This document shows, one piece after another, positions 37,101-46,465 of a DNA stretch of 64,000 nucleotides. The notes under the pieces are model-generated. The model did not search any database. It saw only the letters and a list, made by a program, of their open reading frames with translations, and was not told the DNA's origin. Origin of the DNA: Rhizobium sp. SL42 (lineage in GTDB: Bacteria > Pseudomonadota > Alphaproteobacteria > Rhizobiales > Rhizobiaceae); NCBI RefSeq assembly GCF_021729845.1, contig NZ_CP063397.1, positions 1,688,001-1,752,000 on the forward strand. Reading direction: 5' to 3'. The position numbers and the translations under genes are program-made. Each line of letters opens with the position of its first letter. The first letter of the stretch is position 1.

Positions 37101-38098
37101 GATTGAGGAGAGCAAAGCTCTTGGCAGCTGTTTCTGACAGGTCTTTGTTCCGATTCGCGATATTGTTAATCCTTCTGTTTGGCCTTTTATTGTGGCTTGG
37201 CAATCGCTGGCCAGTGGAAATATCGATCTGGGAATCCATAGCGGCTATCGTACTAAGCATGCCCTTTATGGCCGTATCGGTGCTCACAGCTGGTTTGCGG
37301 CTTTCCTGGCTTTGTGGCCCGCCAGTAAGTATGGGAACTGGCGTCGGCGTCAATGCGATCGCCCAATTGGTGGTCCTGCTGGTTCCCAGTCGCATTTCGG
37401 AAGCAGCTAAACCTGTAGGCCTTCTACTCGTTTGTGATTTGCCGCTATCGCGTGGTTTCACGGTGCTCACAGTCGAGAGGTTGATAGATGCCGCAGTTCT
37501 GGCATTTTTGATACTGCTATCCATGGTGTTCGTCAGCGGACCTTTTGACAGGCAATTGGCGTGGAGTGGCATGATTTTGGCTTCCATTGCATTTACCGGA
37601 GGGGGCGTGGTCTTCATTGTGGGAATAAACCCCGGTTTGTTACGCCGCCTCACGAGAAAGCTGTCGTCGCAAAGATTGATCCTTCAGATAGAGCACCTTG
37701 TCGGGCAGTTTGCTCATATCGCCGATGCCAGAAGATTAGTTGTTTCCTTATTTCTTTCGGTAGTGACGTGGATTTCCTCATATTTGGTGCTATTGACCTT
37801 CCTATCAATTGCTCTGGGTTCGGCATTGGCTCCGTCACAGGTCCTCGTGGTCTTTGTTGCAAGCACCTTGGGGCTGATTGTCTCCGTGGCACCCGGTGGT
37901 CTTGGCACATTTGAAGCGGCGGTAGCATTGTCGCTGATTGCATTCGGCACTGAACCTGCAGAGGCGGTAGCTGCCGCTATCTTGTTGAGAATTACTCTTG
38001 TTCTACCTGTGGTTGCATTGGCCGGATGGTATCTCTTGATCAGTCCCGTGAGCCTTGGAGATGTGCTCAAGGGAGTACGCAACAGGGACACCAAATGA
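37097..38098 (+). CDS. LPG-synthase transmembrane-domain (YbhN-like) protein
   Basis: The 333-residue membrane protein has about eight hydrophobic segments and the family's pattern: ITVERLIDAAVLAFLILLSMVF, WISSYLVLLTFLSIALG and VSVAPGGLGTFEAAVALSLIAFG. This domain family (AglD/YbhN type) is found with glycosyltransferases and is suspected to act in lipid flipping or lipid-linked sugar handling. It sits between the formyltransferase and deacetylase-like genes with ATGA overlaps. Confidence 0.8.
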   Translation: MRLRRAKLLAAVSDRSLFRFAILLILLFGLLLWLGNRWPVEISIWESIAAIVLSMPFMAVSVLTAGLRLSWLCGPPVSMGTGVGVNAIAQLVVLLVPSRISEAAKPVGLLLVCDLPLSRGFTVLTVERLIDAAVLAFLILLSMVFVSGPFDRQLAWSGMILASIAFTGGGVVFIVGINPGLLRRLTRKLSSQRLILQIEHLVGQFAHIADARRLVVSLFLSVVTWISSYLVLLTFLSIALGSALAPSQVLVVFVASTLGLIVSVAPGGLGTFEAAVALSLIAFGTEPAEAVAAAILLRITLVLPVVALAGWYLLISPVSLGDVLKGVRNRDTK

Positions 38099-39426
38099 AA
38101 AAGCCTCGACTTGGTTGCGGGCCCGCTGATCGGGTCTGGGCCATTGAGTGCGGTAGCCGATATTGGCTGAACAGCGCGCAAGGTGAAAAATATGCAGGAA
38201 GGCGGCAAATCGCAGCATTGCCGATTGCCACCACCACCGGAATTCTCGGTGCTGATCCCAGCTTACTCAAGGTGCAGCTGCCCGTCTGGGCTGCGGATAT
38301 CGGAGTTAACGGTGCGCTGCTAGTATTCGCCGATATGATTGAAACTGGTGACGCACCCGAATGGAAACGTTGCGACTGGTTGTCGGTGGCGTTTCACATG
38401 CTGGCTTCGACTCCGGAGCGGGTCCATGAAGTTGAGAATGGCCCGTCACTGTCCTATGCATTCCGACTGTCTCCCCGAATGGCACCGCTTTTCGAACGTG
38501 CTTGGGTCAATCGTATCTTCCTCTTTCTAAGGCGTTGGGCCGCACACGATGCTGGCTTGGCAGAGGAAGCATTGTTCGGCCCCTTACCCGAAGCCCAGAT
38601 TCTTCTCACGCATGATCTCGATGCCATCCGGCTGACACCCGAAATCCGTTTGAAGCAGGGGGCCTTTCAGACTGTTAATGCTGCGCGTGCCTTGGCGACG
38701 GCCAAGCCGGCCGCCGCGCTACGCCGCATGGGCGATGCGGCGCGCTACCTCTTCTCCCGCGGCGATTTCCGAACACTCGGGAGGTTACGGGATATGGAGC
38801 GGGCCGCTGGCCTGACGAGCATTCTGCATGTCTACGGCGGAAAGGCTGGTCTTAAACGTGGATCGGTTCGGCGCATTCTGATCGATCCTTCTTATGACGT
38901 CCAATCGATAGCGGCTGAGTTGCGGAGGTTTCGGGATGAGGGACACGAGGTTGGCTTGCACCAGTCTTTTGATGCCTGGGAAAGTGCCGCTGCCATGGAG
39001 ATGGAAAAGTGCCGGGTCGAGAGGGCACTAGGAAGTGTCATAACCCATTGCCGCCAACACTGGCTGCATTTTTCCTTTGCCAAGACCTGGGCCGCTCAGC
39101 ACGATGCGGGCCTACGGTTCGACAGCACACTTGGTTTTAATGATCGTGCTGGATTTCGCGCAAGTCACGCTCTCTCCGTTTCTCCACCCCCAAGCGCCGC
39201 TCAGGCGACATTGGCGATAGAAACCGTGCCTATGATCCTTATGGATTCGCACGTTTATGACTATGCCGGCGTCAATCGAGTTGGCCCAGAAGAGGCGATA
39301 AAGCCGTGGTTGGATGAGGTACGGGCAGTCCGAGGTATCGCGTCGGTGAATTGGCATCCCCACACCATTACCCCTGTATACGGTTGGGGCAATGGTTTCG
39401 AGACACTTCTGGAACTGCTGTCATAA
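38095..39426 (+). CDS. Polysaccharide deacetylase-like protein
   Basis: The 443-residue product carries NodB-like motifs: ILLTHDLDAIRL (paired Asp at the metal site), DEGHEVGLHQSFDAWESA (His motif) and SVNWHPHTI (C-terminal His). Catalytic topology is incomplete compared with classic deacetylases: the second metal motif is H-Q-S-F instead of H-S-H. The N-terminal 180 residues are not recognisable. It could deacetylate an amino sugar or have lost activity. Last gene of the coupled operon; 12 nt separate its end from the convergent minus-strand gene. Confidence 0.6.
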   Translation: MKKPRLGCGPADRVWAIECGSRYWLNSAQGEKYAGRRQIAALPIATTTGILGADPSLLKVQLPVWAADIGVNGALLVFADMIETGDAPEWKRCDWLSVAFHMLASTPERVHEVENGPSLSYAFRLSPRMAPLFERAWVNRIFLFLRRWAAHDAGLAEEALFGPLPEAQILLTHDLDAIRLTPEIRLKQGAFQTVNAARALATAKPAAALRRMGDAARYLFSRGDFRTLGRLRDMERAAGLTSILHVYGGKAGLKRGSVRRILIDPSYDVQSIAAELRRFRDEGHEVGLHQSFDAWESAAAMEMEKCRVERALGSVITHCRQHWLHFSFAKTWAAQHDAGLRFDSTLGFNDRAGFRASHALSVSPPPSAAQATLAIETVPMILMDSHVYDYAGVNRVGPEEAIKPWLDEVRAVRGIASVNWHPHTITPVYGWGNGFETLLELLS

Positions 39427-39438
39427 GGCCTCGCTACA

Positions 39439-41376
39439 TCAGAGCGCAGGTCTGACAACCGCGAAACTCTCATTTTCGTAGACGATGTCGAGCCCGGAAA
39501 CTTCACTCCGAAAACTGCGGTTGAAGACAAAATACGCAATCCCGTTCTCACGGCTGAGTTGCGCCAGCGCTTTCCCATCAAAATTGTTGTAGGTAGACCT
39601 AAGCTTGGTTGTCAGGCTCAAATATGCTGGCGCCCGTTCCATCGTCCAGGCATTTTTCTGTAAGTCTTCCTGTGACACGCCGAGAAGGGCTGCTCGCCGC
39701 AAACCTTCGGTCAGTACAGCACGGTCGGACTTGTAGATCCAGCCGGCATAGAGCCATTCCCGCATGGTACCGAAGGATGGGCGCTGCGAGTACTGTCGCC
39801 AACCATAGGACATCGTCGGCTCGACCATGAACACTGAGCCCGGCTCAGTGTGGTTTCGTGCCCAGAGCTGAACGTCCAGGAAGTCGCCTGCAAACGCAAT
39901 ATCGGCAGGTTTCTTGACTGGGTCGGCTGTCTTGCTCCAAAGCAAGGCGCCCACACAAATGGCGGCGATTGCAGGGACCGGTGAGCCGCTGATGCGCCCC
40001 AGGATCAAGAGCACGAATGGAAGGATGAAGCCGATCGTTGCCAGTGTCCCGAGCGTCAACAGGCTGTCGAACGCAAACGGTTGGAAATGGCCGTTTACGG
40101 ATAGGATCAAAGGTACGGCGACGCAGCTTGAAAGAGACAGCCAGATGATGCGCCTTCTCATCTCCGAGAGGTCAGTCACCAATCTACGCGATTGTAGTAG
40201 AAGAAGGCTGATAAACAGGATCAAGCCACCGATCGGTAGACCATGTGACCTAACGAATGTCAGGGCGATAAGGGCGGCAGCAAAGATTGAAAGTCCAATC
40301 GGTCCTTTTGATGCGAGCACAAGCAAGCGCGGGATGCTGAGCCCGGCAGCCATCAAGAATGCAATCAAACTGGCGCGTTGGAGCGCCAGTTTGACAAGGA
40401 ACGGATTTTGCGAGGTGTCGGATAGATAAACGCCGATCAACGAAGTCAGGAGAAGGACAAATATTGCTGTTGCAATCGATCGGTCGACTGGAAGGTTGTT
40501 CGCGGGAGCGATTGCCATCATTACGGCACAGAGAGCCCCAAGTGCCGATGCCGGCAGGATGCTTTCCCATGCACGTTCGCCGAAGACGCCGATGTAGACG
40601 GGGTGCCAATGCGAACTCATCAGCCGCGTCAATGTAACGAATAGCTGGCCATCGATTGCGCCTCCGGAGATGTTCGTATCCTTGTAGGCGAAGAGAAACC
40701 AGGCGCCTGCAAGGCCGGTGGCGAGAAGCGCGGATACGACGAACTGGGCAGGATGGTAGCTGCGCAGCCTGCCAAGGACCACGATCCCGGCGGGTATTGC
40801 GAAAAACAGCGTGATGATCGGATGAATGGTGGCTGCCAATCCCAAAAGGAGGCCGCTGAGCCACAGACGCCGTCCAAGAGCCGCCGCCACTGCCGCGAGT
40901 CCAAGCCCGAATGCAAAATTGTAGACGGATCCGTAGACGGGGTGTCCCCATCGTCCGAAATCAGCGCTGGCAATGCCGCTGGCGCCGAGCAGGATCGCTG
41001 CTGCGAAAGCGGTCCAGAGCGGTAGGTCTGGGTTGGTCCGTCGCGCGAAATAGAAGCCCCCTGCAAAAAGGGTGAGCGCTTCTGCCACCACAACCAGGAA
41101 AGCGCCGGCAAAGTCCGAAATCCCTGCCTGCCCCAGCATTTCGTAAACATGGCCGATGAGAGATTTCATCATCTCGGCCTCGCCGTTGGGAAAGTTCCCT
41201 CCGAAATCGGCGAAATCGGTGACCGAATGCATCATGCCGACTGGCGTATAGCCGTTCAACGCTGTGTAGAGGACGACGTTGCGCTGGGTGAACCAGGCAA
41301 TGGCGACCGCGACCAAAAAGCCCAGAACCGATAGAATGACAGGGGTTGAGGAAGAGATCGATTTAAGGGATTTCAT
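39439..41376 (-). CDS. Large multi-spanning membrane protein of unknown function
   Basis: The 645-residue protein has about twelve to fourteen hydrophobic segments up to residue 500 and a soluble C-terminal domain (WARNHTEPGSVFMVEPTMSYGWRQYSQRPSFGTMREWLYAGWIYKSDRAVL). The layout, TM domain then periplasmic domain, resembles GT-C glycosyltransferases and DUF6798-type proteins. I see no acidic DxD signature that would settle it. It lies between the DCC/HTTM pair and the convergent operon end. Confidence 0.6.
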   Translation of the reverse strand: MKSLKSISSSTPVILSVLGFLVAVAIAWFTQRNVVLYTALNGYTPVGMMHSVTDFADFGGNFPNGEAEMMKSLIGHVYEMLGQAGISDFAGAFLVVVAEALTLFAGGFYFARRTNPDLPLWTAFAAAILLGASGIASADFGRWGHPVYGSVYNFAFGLGLAAVAAALGRRLWLSGLLLGLAATIHPIITLFFAIPAGIVVLGRLRSYHPAQFVVSALLATGLAGAWFLFAYKDTNISGGAIDGQLFVTLTRLMSSHWHPVYIGVFGERAWESILPASALGALCAVMMAIAPANNLPVDRSIATAIFVLLLTSLIGVYLSDTSQNPFLVKLALQRASLIAFLMAAGLSIPRLLVLASKGPIGLSIFAAALIALTFVRSHGLPIGGLILFISLLLLQSRRLVTDLSEMRRRIIWLSLSSCVAVPLILSVNGHFQPFAFDSLLTLGTLATIGFILPFVLLILGRISGSPVPAIAAICVGALLWSKTADPVKKPADIAFAGDFLDVQLWARNHTEPGSVFMVEPTMSYGWRQYSQRPSFGTMREWLYAGWIYKSDRAVLTEGLRRAALLGVSQEDLQKNAWTMERAPAYLSLTTKLRSTYNNFDGKALAQLSRENGIAYFVFNRSFRSEVSGLDIVYENESFAVVRPAL

Positions 41377-41571
41377 TCAGTCAGATCCTGCACGCCGGCT
41401 GTCAAGTATCGCACTTCTGCGAAATCGCAGCGCACCACCAAAGTGTTCGACGCTGTCAATTTGGACTCTTAACCCAATGACACCGGCGCGGGAACCTCAT
41501 ATTCGAAGTGCCGTTCTCTGAATGTCACCAGCGTGCGAGAACCATGAATTGAATCCCCACTGACATGCTGG

Positions 41572-42846
41572 TTAGTTGCCATTTACAGGGATCAGCACAC
41601 CTTTCTTTGCCTCCAGGAACGTGCCATCGAAATTGTAAGTCTCGACAACTGTTTCCATGCCTATGATCTTGCTCGGCTCAAATTTCCCGACATAGTCGAG
41701 CGAATTGTTGTCCGATAGATTGTGAGATGGATAGGCAAAACGACCCAAAGCCCATTCGTGCGGCATTCGACCGGTTTCCAGCATGGGATAGATTCGTTTG
41801 TAGTTGTCGAACATGAATTGCACGAATTTTTCGGTCTCGGGTATTGCGTCGCTAAAAGCCCGACGGAAGCGTCCATTCATAGTCACAGGCTGAAAGAAGG
41901 CATGATTGTACCAAATCTCGTCGCCGTCTTGATTTACCAGCTTGTAACCGCTGACCACGATCGGCCGCGACCGGTCTACGTGTGCGGTCCATCCGAAAAT
42001 TCCGCCATAAAACGGAGCCATATACAGGCCTGGGAAGAACGCAAACACAAGAATCGCGAATGGAACAATGGCAGGGATTTTCCCAATCTGCGGATCCGCA
42101 CCGTATTTCCGGTATAGATCGACCGCCACTGCGAGTAGCGGAAGAATGGTTATGAAAGCAGCGAGCCTGCGAAAAAGAACTATATCCAGCGTGTTCACGA
42201 TCAGAAGCAATATGGCAACATAGGCAATCACAATTGACCAGTCCGCCTGCCTGATGCGGTTGTATATCTGGCGGGCATAGGCGGCTTTGTAGAAAAAACG
42301 AGTCCAGGCGGCTACGGCGGTTACTGTAAGGAGAAGAACCGGGAGTAGCTGAAGCGCCTTCATTGGGTAAGATCCGAAGACCCCAAGCCGAGTGAGCCCG
42401 AGGACGGTCAGCAGTAGCGCCGACATTCTGACGAGACGCGGCCCAAGACCTTCTTGCGTTGATTCTTGCCAAGGCTGACGCTCGTACTCGATCAAGGTCC
42501 CTCCTTGGGCGATAAGGACGAGATAGCGACCAAACACCATGACCGGATACAGAAGGCGCGCGGCCTGCGGATGCTCGCCGATCAGGAACAGCATGCGGCT
42601 CAAAAAGTTTCGCGGTTCCGCAAGTGTTGTCAGGTAGTGGAATGCATGCGAGCCATAGAGAACCTTGCCGTCATGTTCGACCACGAAGCCAGTATTGACG
42701 TTAAGCCCCGAGGACAGAATTCGCCTGACATCTTCGTTGTCCTCTCTGAGTGACATGAGTTGCACCTCGCCAACAGCATGCCGGAGAGATAGCAATCTGA
42801 CAAAATTAGTGCAGAAATAGCAGTCGCCATCATAGAATATTTTCAT
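41572..42846 (-). CDS. DCC thiol-disulphide oxidoreductase fused to a membrane domain
   Basis: The 424-residue protein begins with the DCC family motif DxxCxxC (YDGDCYFCTNFVRLLSLRHAVGEVQLMSLRE) and has about 115 residues of thioredoxin-like fold. Four or five hydrophobic segments follow (residues about 140-300), with a C-terminal 130-residue soluble domain (GWTAHVDRSRPIVVSGYKLVNQDGDEIWYNHAFF). The fusion is unusual, since DCC proteins are commonly stand-alone. It overlaps the HTTM gene by 4 nt; the pairing suggests electron supply for a membrane redox reaction. Confidence 0.7.
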   Translation of the reverse strand: MKIFYDGDCYFCTNFVRLLSLRHAVGEVQLMSLREDNEDVRRILSSGLNVNTGFVVEHDGKVLYGSHAFHYLTTLAEPRNFLSRMLFLIGEHPQAARLLYPVMVFGRYLVLIAQGGTLIEYERQPWQESTQEGLGPRLVRMSALLLTVLGLTRLGVFGSYPMKALQLLPVLLLTVTAVAAWTRFFYKAAYARQIYNRIRQADWSIVIAYVAILLLIVNTLDIVLFRRLAAFITILPLLAVAVDLYRKYGADPQIGKIPAIVPFAILVFAFFPGLYMAPFYGGIFGWTAHVDRSRPIVVSGYKLVNQDGDEIWYNHAFFQPVTMNGRFRRAFSDAIPETEKFVQFMFDNYKRIYPMLETGRMPHEWALGRFAYPSHNLSDNNSLDYVGKFEPSKIIGMETVVETYNFDGTFLEAKKGVLIPVNGN

Positions 42847-43844
42847 GGTGTTTCACCAATCAGGTCGTTGTCGTCTTTACTCCCGGCAAGTCGCGCTATG
42901 ATCTGGCGCCAAGGAAAAAGAACCGCCCAGACGAAAATGTAGCCTGTAAAGCTGATTCCGACCCCGAATGTCATGAGGTGAAAAGCGCAATAAAACAGAA
43001 AGAACTTTAGTATCAGTGTTCTTCGAAAGAATACCATGGGAACCAAAAGGTGTGAGATGTAGACCAGTGGTGGTCCAATATAACTCAAAAAACCTAGCCC
43101 ATGCATGTATTGAAATAAATAAATTGTATCCAGCGTGCTATGCGCCGCCCTTATTGTATGCTGCTCGATTTCCCCGACTAGATCGTACTTGAACCATTCG
43201 CTGGGGTAGATATCAGTGAGCTTCTTGATCCCTGATGCGAAGTAGTAGAAGACAAACACGAGCACGAGGTTCGACATGCTGCGCCCACCATCGCGTGACG
43301 GCCGGTGATGATAAAGTTCCGATAACTTCCATATCGGTACGTCGTCATACGAACTGATACCAAGCGCAAGCAGCATGCCGAAATACAGATCGACGGCATC
43401 GATTTCCTGCCCGAGCAGGAACAGATATCCCCAGAGATAGATTAGAAGAGCGTAAGTGACTACGAGGATAGATTTCCGGGGGCCGCAACCAAATACCGCG
43501 AGACATATCAGGCTTACGATCGCGAGGCCCTGCACAACGCGCATTAGCATCAGTCCGGGGTGCGGCAGAAACCAGTGAACCCAGTGGAACGTGAGTAATT
43601 CCTGTATGATTGGCAGGCCAGTTAATATTGGTCCGGCTTTTATTGAGTATATTTGGTACGGATAGAAGTAAAATACCTCTTCCGGAAGCGTTCCAAAGAA
43701 TCCATAGTCACGACTTAACAACTTCCAGATGAAGAATGCGCAGACGATGAGCCGAGCTGCGTTCGCGTTGAATTCGAATCCTGATGCGTTGTAGGCTGTA
43801 GTGAACCGAGAAAAGCCCCGATCAATCAAAGAGTCGCTGGGCAT
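42843..43844 (-). CDS. HTTM (vitamin K-dependent gamma-carboxylase-like) membrane protein
   Basis: The 333-residue membrane protein has about seven hydrophobic segments and the HTTM pattern: RLIVCAFFIWKLLSRDYGFFG, FHWVHWFLPHPGLMLMRVVQGLAIVSLICL, and later YIGPPLVYISHLLVPMVFFRRTLILKFFLFYCAFHLMTFGVGISFTGYIFVWAVLFPW. This family includes gamma-carboxylases and their bacterial horizontal-transfer relatives of unknown substrate. ATG 43844 follows GGAGCAGGA; a TTG at 43859 is the only earlier start. It overlaps the DCC gene by 4 nt. Confidence 0.75.
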   Translation of the reverse strand: MPSDSLIDRGFSRFTTAYNASGFEFNANAARLIVCAFFIWKLLSRDYGFFGTLPEEVFYFYPYQIYSIKAGPILTGLPIIQELLTFHWVHWFLPHPGLMLMRVVQGLAIVSLICLAVFGCGPRKSILVVTYALLIYLWGYLFLLGQEIDAVDLYFGMLLALGISSYDDVPIWKLSELYHHRPSRDGGRSMSNLVLVFVFYYFASGIKKLTDIYPSEWFKYDLVGEIEQHTIRAAHSTLDTIYLFQYMHGLGFLSYIGPPLVYISHLLVPMVFFRRTLILKFFLFYCAFHLMTFGVGISFTGYIFVWAVLFPWRQIIARLAGSKDDNDLIGETP

Positions 43845-44146
43845 GCAGTCCTGCTCCAAAGTTTTCGTGGCTCCAGATGAACAGTTGGTGCCCCCGTGTC
43901 AAATGACAAGAAAGCCTGCATTTGCATTTCTGCATTGAGGTCCCGGCAAAGACGGCGAGGGCCGCACTGGCCGGTCCCCAATATTGGATCGGCATATTCG
44001 CATTGAAATCCAAAAATACGGTGTGGCGATATCAATTTGCGTAGGGACGCTTTGCATAGTGCCTGGCCAAGACTGAGTTGCTTCTAAAGAGAAGGCGCCC
44101 TGAGGTTTTCCTGCCATACGGCTCTGTAAGGTGGAAGCACTGCTGC
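43845..44146. other. 302-nt gap between the HTTM gene and a GT4 gene
   Basis: I see no coding frame with family-like sequence. Translations on both strands are short and lack a ribosome-binding site. The stretch may hold the promoter of the DCC/HTTM pair. Confidence 0.5.
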
Positions 44147-45364
44147 TCATCCCAGCAACACCTGCTCCATCCGCCGGGCAAGCTGGGCGTAGTCATAGTG
44201 TTCCACCGCCGCTTTGTGGCCGTTTTCGCCCATTCGCCGGCGTCCATCCTCAGGCATGCCATGGAGGCGGCGAATGGCTTCGGCAAGAGCCTTTGGTTCC
44301 TCTGCGGGTACTGTGATGCCGCAGTCGAATTTCATGACGGGATCACTTCCGCCGCTGAAGCTATGAACAATGGGCTTTCCTGAAAACAGATATTCAGGAA
44401 TCTTGTTAGCGGCAATTCCCCATTGATAGAGTGGCGAATTTAGCCAGCCGATGTAGCAGGCGTCGCAAGCGCCCAGCACAGACTGGACCTGTTTTTTCGG
44501 TACGCCGTTTAGAAAATGCACATTGTTCAGCCCGAGTTCGTCTCGTCTTGATTCCAGAAATGCGCGTTCGCGGCCTTGCCCTACGAGGATGAAATGCACA
44601 GCCGGTAGATCGTTCAGCATCGCCGCCGCGTTGAGCAGGGTCTCGAGTGCATTTGCCGCTCCCAGCGTGCCGGTGTAGGCAATGCGCAAGCCGTCCTTAG
44701 GGATTTGCGCGGTGACCTCTGCTGGCAAGGGGGCCGGAGTTGCAACTTCGTCAAGAGCGATACCGTTTGACACCCAGGTAAACTTGCTGGCGTTCATCCC
44801 GCGCGATGTCATGTGCCCAACTGCCCCCTCCAGATTTGAGACCACTCTGTCGGAGTTGTTGTAGGCGCGATCTTCAATCCATTGCAGAAAGCGGATGAAG
44901 GGATGGCGGGGGCTGTAACCGCCGACCTCGACCAGGGTGAGCGGCCAGATATCACGAACTTCGAACACCAGTCGCGCTCCACAGCGACGTGCGAGCCTTT
45001 CGGCTGCCAGATATCCCACGGGATGCGGCGATGAATACAGCACCGCGTCAGGCTTTTCGCCTAGCCGGCGGCGCAGTTGAAGCAACCGTGCAGCAAAAAC
45101 GAACCAGGCGAGGATTCGCCGCTTATCATGCGCATGGGAGTAGCGCGGCACATCGATCCGCACGAAGCGATAGCCGTCGACAATTTCTTCAGTCGGCAGT
45201 CTGTCTGCGTCCACATCCTGACGCAGCAGATGATGCCGTCTTGCCGCGACGAGTGTTACCTGGTGTCCAAGTCGGCTGAGCGCCTTTGCCAGATAATGGT
45301 GCCGCCCGCCCATTCCTGTCGAAGGTGTTGAGGAGTAGGGATTTATCAACCAGATGCGGCTCAA
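44147..45364 (-). CDS. Family 4 glycosyltransferase (WbuB-like)
   Basis: The 405-residue enzyme has a GT4 N-terminal pattern (GMGGRHHYLAKALSRLGHQVTLVAARRHHLL), an acceptor-side SSPHPVGYLAAERLARRCGARLVFEVRDIWPLTLVEVGGY, and the donor-side region IAYTGTLGAANALETLLNAAAML with IPEYLFSGKPIVHSF. WbuB-type enzymes transfer N-acetylated sugars such as FucNAc. Start is TTG at 45364 with AAAGGA upstream, overlapping the wbpI-like stop codon. Confidence 0.8.
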   Translation of the reverse strand: MSRIWLINPYSSTPSTGMGGRHHYLAKALSRLGHQVTLVAARRHHLLRQDVDADRLPTEEIVDGYRFVRIDVPRYSHAHDKRRILAWFVFAARLLQLRRRLGEKPDAVLYSSPHPVGYLAAERLARRCGARLVFEVRDIWPLTLVEVGGYSPRHPFIRFLQWIEDRAYNNSDRVVSNLEGAVGHMTSRGMNASKFTWVSNGIALDEVATPAPLPAEVTAQIPKDGLRIAYTGTLGAANALETLLNAAAMLNDLPAVHFILVGQGRERAFLESRRDELGLNNVHFLNGVPKKQVQSVLGACDACYIGWLNSPLYQWGIAANKIPEYLFSGKPIVHSFSGGSDPVMKFDCGITVPAEEPKALAEAIRRLHGMPEDGRRRMGENGHKAAVEHYDYAQLARRMEQVLLG

Positions 45365-46449
45365 CCCAGCATCCTTTCAAGTCTATCCACGATGATCCCT
45401 GAGGCATTGCCGCTGCCATACGGCGCGATGTCCAACCCCCTTGTTCCACGGGCCTCAAGAATTGCCTGATGGATTGCTGACGGATCATTCGGGATGACAA
45501 GACGGTTCCATCCTGCCTCGACCAGCTCAACCCATTCGGTTTCGTCGCGCAAGGTGATGCAGGGGACTTCGTAGAAGAAAGCCTCTTTTTGCACGCCGCC
45601 TGAATCGGTCGCGACCACAGCGGCATGCTTCTCGAGCGCAACCATATCGAGGTAGCCTACAGGCTCAATAATGTGGAGCGCTTCGAGCCTGTCTGTAAGA
45701 TCTGCCGCGTCAATGCGGGCCCGTGTCCTCGGATGCAGGGGGAGCACGACCTTTAGATCACGAGTCACCGCTGCCAGCCCATCGAGAATGGCGGCAAGAC
45801 GAATCGGATCATCGGTGTTCTCCTGACGGTGAACCGTTGCCAACGCATATTGTCCGGGCGTTAGGCCAAAACGGGCCGGCCCGGCATGATCTGCTTCTGC
45901 CTTCCTGCCGAAATGCAGAGCAGCATCGAACATCACGTCGCCGCATTCTACAATATGTGCTTCTGGAACCCCTTCGCGCAGCAAATTCTGTGTGGCTGTT
46001 GCCGTCGGCGTGAGCAGCAAGTCCGAGCACTGGTCTGTCAATATACGGTTGATTTCCTCCGGCATGCGCTTGTTGAAACTACGCAGTCCTGCTTCCACAT
46101 GCGCGACCGGAATGTGCAGCTTTGCTGCCGCAAGCGCGCCGGCGAGAGTGGAATTTGTGTCTCCATACACCATCACGATGTCAGGACGTACTTCAAGCAA
46201 CAAGGTTTCAATGGCCGCGAGCATTCGCCCGGTCATGGCACCGTGTCCGCCACCGGCGATTCCAAGATGATGCGCTGGATGCGGTATCTCTAACTCGTCG
46301 AAGAAGACATCCGACATGTTGGCATCATAGTGCTGTCCCGTATGGACCAACATCTCATTGAGTCCTTGAGTCTCTGCGATCTGGCGAGAGACCGCCGCGG
46401 CCTTGATGAATTGTGGGCGAGCGCCGATGACGGTGAGGATTTGGGGCAT
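45361..46449 (-). CDS. wbpI: UDP-diacetamidoglucuronate 2-epimerase WbpI-like
   Basis: The 362-residue enzyme opens ILTVIGARPQFIKAAAVSRQI and carries QHYDANMSDVFFDELEIP, GGGHGAMTGRML, VYGDTNSTLAGALAAAKLHIPVAHVEAGLRSFNKRMPEEINRILTDQ. These blocks closely resemble WbpI, which converts UDP-GlcNAc(3NAc)A to UDP-ManNAc(3NAc)A, more than they resemble general WecB. The assignment is supported by wbpA, wbpB, wbpD and wbpE in the same run. Catalytic His in ALATVHRQENT is present. ATG start with GGAG upstream. Confidence 0.85.
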   Translation of the reverse strand: MPQILTVIGARPQFIKAAAVSRQIAETQGLNEMLVHTGQHYDANMSDVFFDELEIPHPAHHLGIAGGGHGAMTGRMLAAIETLLLEVRPDIVMVYGDTNSTLAGALAAAKLHIPVAHVEAGLRSFNKRMPEEINRILTDQCSDLLLTPTATATQNLLREGVPEAHIVECGDVMFDAALHFGRKAEADHAGPARFGLTPGQYALATVHRQENTDDPIRLAAILDGLAAVTRDLKVVLPLHPRTRARIDAADLTDRLEALHIIEPVGYLDMVALEKHAAVVATDSGGVQKEAFFYEVPCITLRDETEWVELVEAGWNRLVIPNDPSAIHQAILEARGTRGLDIAPYGSGNASGIIVDRLERMLG

Positions 46450-46465
46450 TAAAGTGTCTCCAGTA

